A stretch of DNA of 64,000 nucleotides from Suttonella indologenes (GTDB taxonomy: Bacteria; Pseudomonadota; Gammaproteobacteria; Cardiobacteriales; Cardiobacteriaceae), in the NCBI RefSeq assembly GCF_900460215.1, contig NZ_UHIA01000004.1, forward strand, positions 814,001 to 878,000, in the 5' to 3' direction. The position numbers and the translations under genes are program-made. This document shows, piece by piece, positions 8,279 to 16,874 of this stretch; position 1 is the stretch's first letter, and every line of letters starts with the position of its first letter. Under the pieces are notes generated by a model. That model was not told where the DNA came from and did not search any database. It worked only from the letters and a program-made list of their open reading frames with translations.

Positions 8279-9079
8279 TTATTTTGCCAATTTTAAAATA
8301 TTTCTGGCACCAAATAGTACAATGACAAAGACAATCATGCCAATGATTAAATCAGGATAGCTAGAATGAGTCAATAACGTCAATGCTCCCGCCGCTATCA
8401 CACCGATATTGATGATAATGTCATTGGATGTAAAAATCATGCTGGCTTTGATATGGGCTTCTTTATTTTGATTTTTGCTCAGTAGATATAAGCACAGCCA
8501 GTTTGCAATCAATGCCAAAAATGCCGTGCCAATCATCAGTTGATAATTGGGCAGCTGCTCAGTACCGATAAAACGCCTAATCACTTCTATCACCCCAAAT
8601 AACGCCAATATTATCTGCGTTATCCCCGCCAAAAATGCCACACGTTTTTTATACGCCAGCGTCATACCAATGGCTGATAGCGCCAATATATAGACAAAGC
8701 TGTCCGCCAGCATATCTAGACTATCAGCAATCAGCCCCATAGAATTAGCAAAAATACCAACCGAACACTCTATGATAAAAAACACAAAGTTAATCATGAG
8801 CACTTGATATAATAATCTTTTTTCTAAGCGCTCATCAGGCTTATTAAACACTATCTTATCAACAATCACTTCGGTGAAAATGATATGACTATCAAAATTA
8901 AGCGGTTCAAGTACTTGTAAAATCGTTGTATCTTGATTATCGTGATAGACGGTTAAGCACCGCCCAGCAATATCAAACTGTAATTCATAAATATCAGATA
9001 CATCTTTTAAACGCATGCGAATGAGCTGCTCTTCGGACGGGCAGTCCATTTTAGCAATGTTAAAAATGGTCTTTTTCAT
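8279..9079 (-). CDS. Cation diffusion facilitator family transporter
   Basis: 266-aa predicted inner-membrane metal/H+ antiporter. Residues ~1-80 form a small soluble domain starting with FNIAKMDCPSEEQLIR, which resembles a heavy-metal-associated fold. About five to six membrane segments follow. The signature MGLIADSLDMLADSFVY carries the Asp pairs that bind metal in CDF proteins (about residues 113-129), and a second cluster is in TSNDIIINIG. The ribosome site is poor, and it sits inside a foreign cassette between two prpF-start repeats, with lower G+C than the core genes. Zn, Co or Cd export is possible; the metal cannot be assigned. Confidence 0.82.
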   Translation of the reverse strand: MKKTIFNIAKMDCPSEEQLIRMRLKDVSDIYELQFDIAGRCLTVYHDNQDTTILQVLEPLNFDSHIIFTEVIVDKIVFNKPDERLEKRLLYQVLMINFVFFIIECSVGIFANSMGLIADSLDMLADSFVYILALSAIGMTLAYKKRVAFLAGITQIILALFGVIEVIRRFIGTEQLPNYQLMIGTAFLALIANWLCLYLLSKNQNKEAHIKASMIFTSNDIIINIGVIAAGALTLLTHSSYPDLIIGMIVFVIVLFGARNILKLAK

Positions 9080-9187
9080 CTATTTAGTTCCTTGTTTTGA
9101 TCAGGTTGGCTCAAATAAATCTGTGTTTATATTGCTGCTTGGTAATTTTTGGATGGTTTGAGTAAATTGATTAGGTTAAAATTTACC

Positions 9188-9217
9188 TTTGGAAGTACCG
9201 CCACGCATGTAGGTGGC
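9188..9217. repeat. 30-bp direct repeat, right copy (prpF start)
   Basis: Partner of 8205-8234, with 27 of 30 identical bases in the same orientation. The two bracket the transporter gene and about 70 to 110 bp on each side. Confidence 0.8.
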
Positions 9218-9240
9218 ACGGGTAGGGGTTTGTATGATTT
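9188..9240 (-). pseudogene. prpF N-terminal fragment 2
   Basis: Minus-strand reading gives IIQTPTRATYMRGGTSKGKF and then a stop near 9165. AAAAGGAG is placed as a ribosome site, but the expected ATG reads ATA. The ATYMRGGTSKG motif is diagnostic of PrpF. It lies directly downstream, in the same orientation, of the NERD-helicase and the acnD fragment, so it once followed acnD as in normal acnD-prpF operons. Confidence 0.65.
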
Positions 9241-9248
9241 GCTCCTTT

Positions 9249-11183
9249 TTAGCCAGTTACAACAGATTTGAAAAAATCATTATATTGTGTATTACCAATA
9301 CTGATAATAAATAAATTTTCAATAGAGCGAGTTATTCCTGTATATATAATCTCTGGACTATCATCTTGATGGACAATAATAAATACATTTTTTATCTCTA
9401 AACCTTTAAAGCTATGAATGGTAGAAAATTTAACCAATCCAGAATTTATATGAAAATGGTCTTTTTTAATTTTTCTGAGCTTTTCAATTTTGAATTTTCT
9501 ACTATTTTTCTTTAATTGCTCATTAGGAATTTTATCTATTGATATTTCAATATCCTTAATATCTGAAAATGTTTCAAATGCTGTTGTTGTTTTCTCATAA
9601 TCGGAAAACTTATTTTCTATTTGTTGTAAAGTCAAAATCTTTGATGATAAAACGCAAGTATCATTTTGAATCAACTTGTTATCTCTGATAATAGCTCTAA
9701 TGCACTCACAAGCATCATTTAAGGAGTTAATATTCTGATGAATAATAGCCTCGTGTCCTATATCAAAACTACCCTGTGCTGGTTCTTTGTACTCATAACT
9801 CTCTTCTTCTTTGTATTCAATTAAAAAGCTTTCTTTAAACTTTGAAAAAACATCAATTAACTTTAAATAAGATCGATAAGATTTATTTAATGCTTGCCAT
9901 TTTCCAAAACCGTGAACCAACGAGCTTTCTCTATTTTTAATGTCTCTTTTATAGATATTTTGTGTCTGGTCACCAAAAATTACCATTTCGCCATTTTCAG
10001 CTAAAAAACTATCTCGGATAATCTTTATCCAATCTGCTTCATAATCTTGAATTTCATCAATCAAGATTACATCATATTTTTCTTTATTATTTAAGAATAT
10101 ATTTTTCCTGGATTGATTTTCATTTATTAATCCATCAGTATTCATGATTTGAATATCTATGTTCAAGTTATTGGCTTGTGCTATATAGAAACGATGATAA
10201 TTTGTAATTTCAAATATATCTCGTTCTATTTCATCAAATTTTTCTTTATTTACTCGTCTTAAAATACCATATAACCTATATTTTAGATATGGTTTTAAAG
10301 TATTATTATAGGTTAAAATCAAAACATTGTTTGTATTGGTTCTTTTAATTGCATTAATAGCCCTATTTAACAAAACTTCCGTCTTGCCACAACCTGCCAC
10401 TCCTTTGATTTTCTGTAAACCTACACTACTTTGAGCAAGTTTTTCCTGTTTTTTATCTAAATAAATAATTTTTCCTTGCTCTAAAATAAATTGTGACGGC
10501 GATAATCTGCGTTTAAACTCATCATATATGTCATCAGTAAATAATGGGTGTTGATTTCTATTCATAATCCGCCTAACCATTCTATCAGTATTTTCTTGAA
10601 ATATTGCCAAATTTTTATCTCTTTGTTGTTTTTTTCTATAATATTCAATTTTATCCATAGGGAAATTTACATACACTCCCTTGCTGAAATCTGAAACATA
10701 TTGGTTAAATATTTGATTATTTTGTTCATAAAACCTTTCAAAAACATCTTTATCAGTACAATGTAAATATACAAAAATATCAATAACATTGAAAAAATAA
10801 GGGTTGATAACATTTTTAATTCCCAATAATGGAATGTGTATATCATAAAAATTCTTTTTATAGTTAAATGCTTGTGAGAATGGAGATTTAATTACTTTAT
10901 ATCCTGAGTTTGAATTAAAATACCATTTATTAAATAAATCTATTCTATATTTTTGGCTATTAATATTCCAATCCTTAACTTCAATTATAAAAACACCAAC
11001 ATTTTTCTTTAAAACGACAAAATCTGGTCTATCTCCATCTAAAAACGGATTAAAAAATATTTCAAAAGAATTGTCTAAATTATCTTTTAAATAATTTAAT
11101 AAAAACCATTCACCTTCTGTAGGTTGAATCACCCATTTTTTAATACTTTCTATTTTTGGATATATAATAGCCATATTTAACAA
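9249..11183 (-). CDS. NERD-domain superfamily I helicase
   Basis: 644-aa protein with an N-terminal nuclease-related domain. Its core PDFVVLKKNVGVFIIEVKDW (about residues 52-71) keeps the Asp...Glu-x-Lys pattern of PD-(D/E)XK-like nucleases. The UvrD-like part has Walker A GVAGCGKTEVLL (about 264), Walker B VILIDEIQDYEADW (about 375), motif III FGDQTQNIYK (about 402), motif IV/V STIHSFKGLEIKNVF (about 590) and motif VI YTGITRSIENL. NERD-helicases occur in accessory regions and are suspected of nucleic-acid processing or defence. It is strongly AT-rich and sits exactly between the remnants of acnD and prpF, consistent with insertion into a foreign operon. Confidence 0.85.
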   Translation of the reverse strand: MLNMAIIYPKIESIKKWVIQPTEGEWFLLNYLKDNLDNSFEIFFNPFLDGDRPDFVVLKKNVGVFIIEVKDWNINSQKYRIDLFNKWYFNSNSGYKVIKSPFSQAFNYKKNFYDIHIPLLGIKNVINPYFFNVIDIFVYLHCTDKDVFERFYEQNNQIFNQYVSDFSKGVYVNFPMDKIEYYRKKQQRDKNLAIFQENTDRMVRRIMNRNQHPLFTDDIYDEFKRRLSPSQFILEQGKIIYLDKKQEKLAQSSVGLQKIKGVAGCGKTEVLLNRAINAIKRTNTNNVLILTYNNTLKPYLKYRLYGILRRVNKEKFDEIERDIFEITNYHRFYIAQANNLNIDIQIMNTDGLINENQSRKNIFLNNKEKYDVILIDEIQDYEADWIKIIRDSFLAENGEMVIFGDQTQNIYKRDIKNRESSLVHGFGKWQALNKSYRSYLKLIDVFSKFKESFLIEYKEEESYEYKEPAQGSFDIGHEAIIHQNINSLNDACECIRAIIRDNKLIQNDTCVLSSKILTLQQIENKFSDYEKTTTAFETFSDIKDIEISIDKIPNEQLKKNSRKFKIEKLRKIKKDHFHINSGLVKFSTIHSFKGLEIKNVFIIVHQDDSPEIIYTGITRSIENLFIISIGNTQYNDFFKSVVTG

Positions 11184-11254
11184 CCTTGTTAAGTTAATGA
11201 AAAGATGATTTTACCACAAAACCGCCTTACCTTAACTAATTAAGGAACTAAAGT

Positions 11255-11597
11255 TTATCTATCCACCAAAAACTCCCCTGCAAACTGCTGCAACACCCCA
11301 CCTGCTTTATAAGTCTTAACTTCCGCATCGCTATCTAAGCGACAAGTTACAGGCACTTCATCAATCGCGCCATTGGTGCGTGTTAGTGTCAATTCACCAC
11401 AATGGGGGCTAATTTCGCCTTTTACGCCATAAATACCGTCTGATTTTAGCGTATGACGATTTTCGCCACCCACAAATTGCAATGGCAACACGCCCATGTC
11501 CACAAGGTTGGTTCTGTGAATGCGTTCAAGCCCTTCGGCAACAATGGCTTCCACGCCAGCTAATCGCACACCTTTGGCTGCCCAGTCTCGGCTTTAG
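11255..11597 (-). pseudogene. acnD 3' fragment (Fe/S 2-methylisocitrate/aconitate dehydratase)
   Basis: Encodes RDWAAKGVRLAGVEAIVAEG, then ERIHRTNLVDMGVLPLQF and PVTCRLDSDAEV, ending in an AGGVLQQFAGEFL-type tail. This is the C-terminal swivel domain of aconitase-A family enzymes, in the AcnD variant that partners PrpF. About 110 of ~860 residues remain, and homology ends abruptly near 11597. It cannot be functional alone. Confidence 0.78.
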
Positions 11598-11642
11598 CCT
11601 TAACCATCAGCCCTGATTTTTTAATTTTAGTTTATTTGCTTG

Positions 11643-11880
11643 CTAGCCAAAAATGCCCATGGTATTGGCAACATATAACAAAGCAAATCCAAGCAAAAAC
11701 ATAAAACCGATGATTGACAACGCTTGAATGTCAGATGACAGCTTTTGTTCTGAGCGTACCAAAGAGTAGTTTAGCCACGCAAAAACAGGCGCAGACACAA
11801 ACGCAGAACTCATGGCAAATTTGAGCATATTGCCAAGCTGACCTGTAAAAAAAGCAATGACAATAAACCCACCAAATCAT
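11643..11880 (-). pseudogene. NRAMP-type divalent metal transporter 3' fragment
   Basis: On the minus strand the frame reads GGFIVIAFFTGQLGNMLKFA, then SAPVFAWLNYSLV, and two hydrophobic stretches ending YVANTMGIFG. This resembles the final membrane segments of NRAMP/MntH-like transporters. The 5' part of the gene is missing; at 11880 it abuts the R-M helicase fragment. The family assignment is from memory of the APVFAWLNY motif and is moderate. Confidence 0.5.
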
Positions 11881-13060
11881 GCCATTTAGTGATGATAATT
11901 TATTAAACAGTTTATTGCACACACTTTGGTTTTTGCCAAGTGTTGCCAGTTGTTATGCCATGGCAAATTTATTAAAAGCCCCCAATAATAAATTTTATCA
12001 TGACTACACAATCATTGTGGCGGCAGGCAATCAGGCAGGCATGGGCGATAAGGCGTTAGCCCCTGTTAATGATGCCATTGGCAATAATCCTTTGAGTACA
12101 AAAACCATTACCCTATCTTGCGGTAAGCTGATGACGGGCGTTAGCGTGCCTGCGTGGACGGGGATTTTTATGCTCAGAAATTGTGCCAGCCCTGAGACTT
12201 ATTTTCAGGCAGGATTTCGGGTGCAAACGCCTTGGACAGTGCAAGGCGATGATGGGATAACTGTGATTAAAAATCAATGTTATATTTTTGACTTTGCCCC
12301 CAATCGTGCCTTACGCCAAATCGCTGATTATGCCCATCAACTAAACCCAAAAGAGGGCAATCCAGAGAGTAAAGTCGCCGAATTCATTGCCTTTTTGCCC
12401 GTGCTTGCCTATGACGGCAGTGCCATGCAACAGGTGGATGCCAAATTATTGTTGGACATGGCGATGAGCGGCACGACCGCCACGCTGTTGGCAAGACGCT
12501 GGCAAAGTGCGTTATTGGTCAATGTTGATGACATCACCTTAAAAAATCTGATGAGCAATCAAGAAGCCATGGACGCTTTGATGAAAATTGAAGAGTTTAG
12601 AAGCCTAAATGATGATATTGAAGTGGTCATTAATCGCTCGGAAAAAATTAAAGGCTTAAAAGAAAAAGCCAAAGACAATGACGGCGAACTATCAAAAGAG
12701 GATAAAAAAACATTAAGCGATGAAGAAAAGAAACAAAAATCCCTGCGAAAACAAATTCAAGATAAACTGATTAAATTTGCCACACGCATTCCGATTTTTA
12801 TGTATTTAAGCGATTATCGGGAACATAGTTTAAAAGACGTGATTCAGGAATTGGAGCCGGATTTATTTACTAAGGTAACAGGTTTATCACAGGCGGATTT
12901 TTCTTTGCTCGTCTCTTTAAATGTTTTTGATGAAGCGGTGATGAATGATGCGGTGTATAAATTTAAGCGTTATGAAGATGCCAGTCTTGAATATGCGGGG
13001 ATTGATAAAAAAGAGGGTCATATAGGCTTATATAATACGGTAATTATAAAAGAACCATAG
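11879..13060 (+). pseudogene. R-M system gene 3: C-terminal part of a DEAD/DEAH restriction helicase
   Basis: About 390 residues with no helicase motif I or II. It retains LSCGKLMTGVSVPAWTGIFM and SPETYFQAGFRVQTPW, the family-specific equivalents of helicase motifs V and VI (TTGV...QxxxRV). A charged coiled segment (KIKGLKEKAKDNDGELSKED) and a C-terminal domain ending YNTVIIKEP follow. This is the tail of the large restriction subunit of the Eco57I-like three-gene R-M locus whose 5' genes are at 7258-8205. Homology begins near 11885. The ATG at 11879 belongs to the neighbouring fragment, so translation of this piece is doubtful. Confidence 0.68.
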
Positions 13061-13157
13061 TGTTAATATTTATTTCTCCGATTATAAAGTTTGCCTAAGT
13101 CATTATCACTGTGATGAAGAAGGAAAATAAATAAGCGCCGCTAGGGCGCTTATCGTT

Positions 13158-13636
13158 TTATTTGCCTGTTTCGCGCAGGCTGACGGTAAGATTTAAGACC
13201 AATTTGTCCGCATTGCTGTCGGGGTCGATGGCGTAATAGCCTTGCCGTTCCAGTTGGTAATTGGTGCCGATATCCGCTCTTGTCGCGGGTTCGGCTTTGG
13301 CATGATCCAGCACTTGCAGGGAGTTGGGGTTCAGCGTGTCGAGGAAGTTTTCCGCCGCCATCGGATTGGCTTGATTGAATAAGAGCCCGTAATGGCGGAC
13401 TTCGGCATCGACGGCATGCGGAGCGGAGACCCAATGAATCACGCCGTTGGCTTTGTAGCCTTCAGGATTTTTGCCTAGCGTATCGGGGTCATGACGGCAT
13501 TTGAGTTCGATGATATTGCCGGTTTCGTCTTTGATAACTTCTTCACAGGTGATGACGTAAGAACCGCGCAGGCGTACGCTTTCGCCCAAGGCGAGGCGTT
13601 TCCATTTGGCAGGCGGATGGTAAATCCAAAGGTGGC
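13158..13636 (-). pseudogene. glnS 3' fragment (glutaminyl-tRNA synthetase anticodon-binding domain)
   Basis: Contains LALGESVRLRGSYVITCEEV, HDPDTLGKN, GVIHWVSAPHAVDAEVRHY and LVLNLTVSLRET, the C-terminal beta-barrels of GlnRS. About 155 of ~555 residues are left. The class I catalytic domain (HIGH, KMSKS) is absent, and at 13636 the sequence switches to an IS5-type transposase in the opposite orientation. A complete glnS must exist elsewhere if this is a living lineage's tRNA-Gln route. A GC-rich hairpin at 13131-13151 follows the stop. Confidence 0.8.
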
Positions 13637-13769
13637 ATGAGTACCAAAATCTTGGCCTTGGTCGACGCATTGGGCAATTTGGTTTCATTCACCCTATTAC
13701 TCGGGCAACGTCACGACATTGTCGGTGTCGAAGCACTAATTAAAGACAGAGAGTTTAATGCTTTACTGG

Positions 13770-13877
13770 TATAGTCGGAGAAGTGGAAAAGTAGTACAAG
13801 GCGGCGAGCCGCAGACAGTACAGATAGTACGGCAAGGCGAGCCAACGCCGTAATACTTTTTCAATTCTTCGACTATA
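13770..13877 (+). mobile_element. 108-bp MITE, TATAGTC family (copy 2)
   Basis: Ends TATAGTCGGAGAAG and CTTCGACTATA. It lies inside the IS5-type transposase remnant, 29 bases before the IS630 copy. Confidence 0.9.
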
Positions 13878-13906
13878 GACAAAGCCTTTGATGCAGATTG
13901 GCTTGT

Positions 13907-14797
13907 TATAGTCAAGGAATCAAAAAACAGTTACACTAAAACTTATGGCATACTCAAAAGATTACAGACAAATGATATTGAACAAGCTGGCATCAGGTCA
14001 TAGCTACAGAAAGCTTGTTGAAGAATATCGACTCAGCGCAACAACTATTCAACGTTGGAAGAAAAGCATAGAACGCAAGAAGTACGAACGCAAACCGGCA
14101 AAAATCGATAATGAAGCTTTAATGGCTGACGTCCAAGCTTATCCTGATGACTATTGCTATGAACGGGCAAGACGCTTTAACTGTAGCGACAGAGCTATTG
14201 CCATAGCATTAAAACGTGTCGGCATTACTCGAAAAAAAAGACCTTAATTCATCCGAAAGCAGACAAACAACAGCGCCTATTATTTCTTAAGCAGTTAGCG
14301 GCATTTGAAGCTGAAGGCAGAACCCTGATTTACTTAGATGAAAGCGGCTTTAAATCTCATGAGAACAGAGCTTACGGCTATTCCCACAAAGGCTGTCCTT
14401 GTTTAGGAAAGTACAACTGGCAACTCAAGAATCAAAGCAATGCTATTGGGGCAATACATAAGAACAAGTTGTTTGCGGTAGGGCTTTACGATTGCAGTAT
14501 TAATAGTGATGTATTTCATTGTTGGGTAGAAGAATTGCTGTTAACACAATTGCCTGAAAACAGCGTCATTATTATGGACAATGCCAGCTTTCACAAAAGA
14601 CAGGATACCCAAGAGCTTATTGCAGATGCGGGACATCATATTTTATGGCTGCCGCCATACAGTCCGGATCTGAACCCAATCGAGAAAATGTGGGCTTGGC
14701 TTAAACGTAAACGCAAGGATTGGCGATTAAATTGCATCGATAAACTATTCTTTTACTTCTTGTGGATTTGTAACTCTTTTTGATTTCCTTGACTATA
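13907..14797 (+). mobile_element. IS630-family insertion sequence, apparently complete
   Basis: 891 bp bounded by TATAGTCAAGGAATC and GATTTCCTTGACTATA, imperfect inverted repeats that include the TA target typical of IS630/Tc1. It carries one two-frame transposase gene. It sits in the IS5 remnant. Its ends share the pattern TATAGTCnnnGAA with the MITE family, making it the likely source of transposase for it. Confidence 0.88.
13945..14783 (+). CDS. IS630-family transposase, two frames joined by -1 frameshift
   Basis: Frame A (13945-14247, 100 aa) is the helix-turn-helix DNA-binding part: YSKDYRQMILNKLASGHSYR and TTIQRWKKSIERKK. It ends RKKRP at TAA 14245. A run of eight A (14232-14239) precedes the stop. 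A -1 shift there continues as KKKTLIHPKADKQQRLLFL into the DDE domain: IYLDESGF (first Asp-Glu), IIMDNASFHK (second Asp) and PPYSPDLNPIEKMWAWLK (catalytic Glu). It stops at 14781. The second IS630 in this window has the same A-run design, which supports programmed frameshifting over mutation. Confidence 0.85.
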
Positions 14798-15130
14798 GAG
14801 GAACTGAACGAAGGAGCTTGCCAAGCGGTGATTGCGCCGACGAGCAAGCGAAAACTGCAACGCGCTTATGACCGGCATATGTACAAATGACGTCATTTGG
14901 TAGAAAATGTTTTCTGTGATTTAAAGGAGTTTAAGAAGATAGCCATGCCTTCGGAGAAAACAGCAGATCCTTTGCGGCAAACATTTACCTCGCTGCAACA
15001 CTTATGGCTTTAAGGTGATTGTCAACAGACCCAATTATGTTAAACCAAGCATAAAAAACAAAAAATAACGTTATTTATACAAAAACACACAATACATTCA
15101 ATCCACATGTTAAGCGACGAAAAGAGAACC

Positions 15131-16828
15131 ATGCTTCCGACCGAATTTATCCAAAAAAGCGCCGCCATTGTCGGCAAAGATGCCGTTTTGCAAGACCCTG
15201 CCCTGATGCTGCCCTACACGCGCGGCTTCCGCTACGGCAACAGCAGCGCCTTTGCCGTAATTTTGCCCGGCTCTTTGCTCGAATTGTGGCGCACGGCGCA
15301 ATTATGCGCGGCAGCAGACATGATTATCATCGCCCAAGCCGCTAATACCGGCATCACGGGCGGCTCCACCCCCGAAGGTGATTACGACCGTCCGGTCGTC
15401 ATTCTCTCCATGCGCCGCTTAAAAGGCATTCATCTGATTAAACAAGCCACACAAGCCGTTGCCTTGCCCGGCGCATCGCTCTTCGAGCTTGAAGACATGC
15501 TGGCGGAGCATCATCGCGAGCCGCACAGCGTCATCGGTTCGTCCTGCATCGGCGCCTCGATTATCGGCGGCATCTGCAATAATTCCGGCGGCGCCCTGAT
15601 TCAGCGCGGCCCCGCCTATACCGAACTCTCCTTATACGCGCAACTCAATGCCCAAGGCGAACTTGAGCTGCATAACGAACTCGGCATCGAACTCGGCGAT
15701 AGTCCCGAAGAAATCCTGCAAAATTTGGAAAACCGCCGCTATCAAGACAGCGACATCCGCAACGAGGACAAAGCCGCTTCCGATCGCGAATACGAACAGC
15801 GCGTGCGCGATGTTGATGCCGACAGCCCCTCACGCTTTAACAATGACGGACGCCGCCTCTACGGCGCATCGGGCTCGGCAGGCAAACTCATCGTCTTTGC
15901 CGTGCGCATCGACACCTTTCCCAAGCCCGAACGCGAACAAGTCTTCTATATCGGCACCAATCATCCGCAAGACCTCACGGACATCCGCCGCCACATCTTG
16001 CAGCATTTCGCCGAACTGCCCGTCTCGGGCGAATACATCCACTGCGGCTTCTTCGATCTTGCCGAACGCTACGGACGCGACACCTTCCGCATCATCGACA
16101 GCTTCGGCACCAAGCGCATTCCCGCCTTCTTCGCCTTGAAAAACACCGTCGACCGCCTCTGCGCCAAACTGCCCTTCATGCCGCGTTTTTTTGCTGACCG
16201 CTTCACACAATGCTGCATGAACCTTCTGCCCAGCCATCTGCCCGCCTTTATGCGCAGCTACCGCGAGCGCTTCGAGCATCATCTCATCCTTAAAATGAGC
16301 GACAGCGGCATTGAAGCGGCGCGCGACTACCTCAGCGCCTTTTTCCGCAAACGCGAAGGTGATTTTTACGCCTGCAATCAAAAAGAAGGCGACAAAGCCA
16401 TTCTGCACCGCTTTGTTATCGGCGGCGCAACGGGACGCTACTGGCAAGTGCATCACAAAGACGTCGGCGACATCATGTCCTTAGATATCGCGCTCAAGCG
16501 CAACGAATCGCAATGGTTTGAACAACTGCCGCCCGAACTCGATGCGCAAATCGAGAAAAGACTCTACTGCGGACATTTCTTCTGCCACGTCATGCACCAA
16601 GACTACATCCTGAAAAAAGGCGCGGACGCCGAAGCCATCAAAGCGCAACTGCTGGCGTTTTTCGACAGTCGCGGCGCAGAATACCCCGCCGAACACAATG
16701 TGGGACATCTCTATCATGCCAAAGCCGTCCTGCGCGCCTTCTATCAATCCAAAGACCCCTGCAACGCCCTAAACCCCGGCATCGGCAAAACGCCCAAAGG
16801 CAAACATTGGACGGACTGCGGCTGCTAA
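15131..16828 (+). CDS. dld: Quinone-dependent D-lactate dehydrogenase
   Basis: Membrane-peripheral FAD enzyme oxidising D-lactate to pyruvate and passing electrons to the quinone pool. The FAD PCMH domain shows QAANTGITGGSTPEGDYDRP and REPHSVIGSSCIGASIIGGICNNSGG, nearly identical to E. coli Dld; the large C-terminal cap/membrane domain follows. I choose ATG 15131 because AAGAGA precedes it and MLPTEFIQKSAAIVG aligns with the E. coli start; the upstream ATG 15107 has no ribosome site. That gives 565 aa, against 571 for E. coli. Codon use is core-like (GC-rich third positions), unlike the island to its left. Confidence 0.93.
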   Translation: MLPTEFIQKSAAIVGKDAVLQDPALMLPYTRGFRYGNSSAFAVILPGSLLELWRTAQLCAAADMIIIAQAANTGITGGSTPEGDYDRPVVILSMRRLKGIHLIKQATQAVALPGASLFELEDMLAEHHREPHSVIGSSCIGASIIGGICNNSGGALIQRGPAYTELSLYAQLNAQGELELHNELGIELGDSPEEILQNLENRRYQDSDIRNEDKAASDREYEQRVRDVDADSPSRFNNDGRRLYGASGSAGKLIVFAVRIDTFPKPEREQVFYIGTNHPQDLTDIRRHILQHFAELPVSGEYIHCGFFDLAERYGRDTFRIIDSFGTKRIPAFFALKNTVDRLCAKLPFMPRFFADRFTQCCMNLLPSHLPAFMRSYRERFEHHLILKMSDSGIEAARDYLSAFFRKREGDFYACNQKEGDKAILHRFVIGGATGRYWQVHHKDVGDIMSLDIALKRNESQWFEQLPPELDAQIEKRLYCGHFFCHVMHQDYILKKGADAEAIKAQLLAFFDSRGAEYPAEHNVGHLYHAKAVLRAFYQSKDPCNALNPGIGKTPKGKHWTDCGC

Positions 16829-16874
16829 GAGCCGTCCCTCCATAAAAATAAAACTTTTAAGGCCCCTTATCATT

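Larger units (their letters stand above)
7872..8360 (+). pseudogene. R-M system gene 2: Eco57I-like methylase, truncated after ~112 residues
   Basis: Begins 5 bases after gene 1 with ribosome site AAGGA and ATG 7872. It contains NDEVFTSPKHANQMLDLLP and a motif I variant FLDPVCKSGVFLREI, typical of the N-terminus of Eco57I-type / SAM-dependent methylases of ~550 aa. Homology stops at LKNQVFG (8205-8210). From there the frame runs into an unrelated prpF-start repeat and the 3' end of the opposing transporter gene before stopping at 8360. The catalytic NPPY region is absent, so the product cannot be an active methylase. Confidence 0.72.
13637..15032 (+). mobile_element. IS5-type (IS427-like) element remnant with two nested insertions
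   Basis: Transposase pieces in order: MSTKILALVDALGN and GQRHDI (13639-13769), DKAFDADWLV (13878-13906), then EELNEGACQAVIAPTSKRK, YDRHMYK, RHLVENVFCDLKEFKKIA and a tail (14798-15010). The last piece contains an in-frame TGA after YDRHMYK. This is the DDE domain of IS5/IS427-group transposases. A right end GTCAACAGACCC lies at 15021-15032. The left end and N-terminus are gone, fused to glnS. The MITE at 13770 leaves the frame intact if removed to one TA (CTG GTA GAC). The IS630 at 13907 leaves a 1-base offset. Confidence 0.72.

Noticed and set aside
6977..13060. Prophage or integrative element
   Set aside because: No integrase, capsid, portal or tail genes, no att repeats, and no tRNA at the borders. 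The region is a mosaic of truncated ordinary genes.
13909..14247. IS630 frame A as a stand-alone regulator
   Set aside because: The downstream frame with the DDE residues follows in -1 phase at an A8 run, and inverted repeats enclose both.
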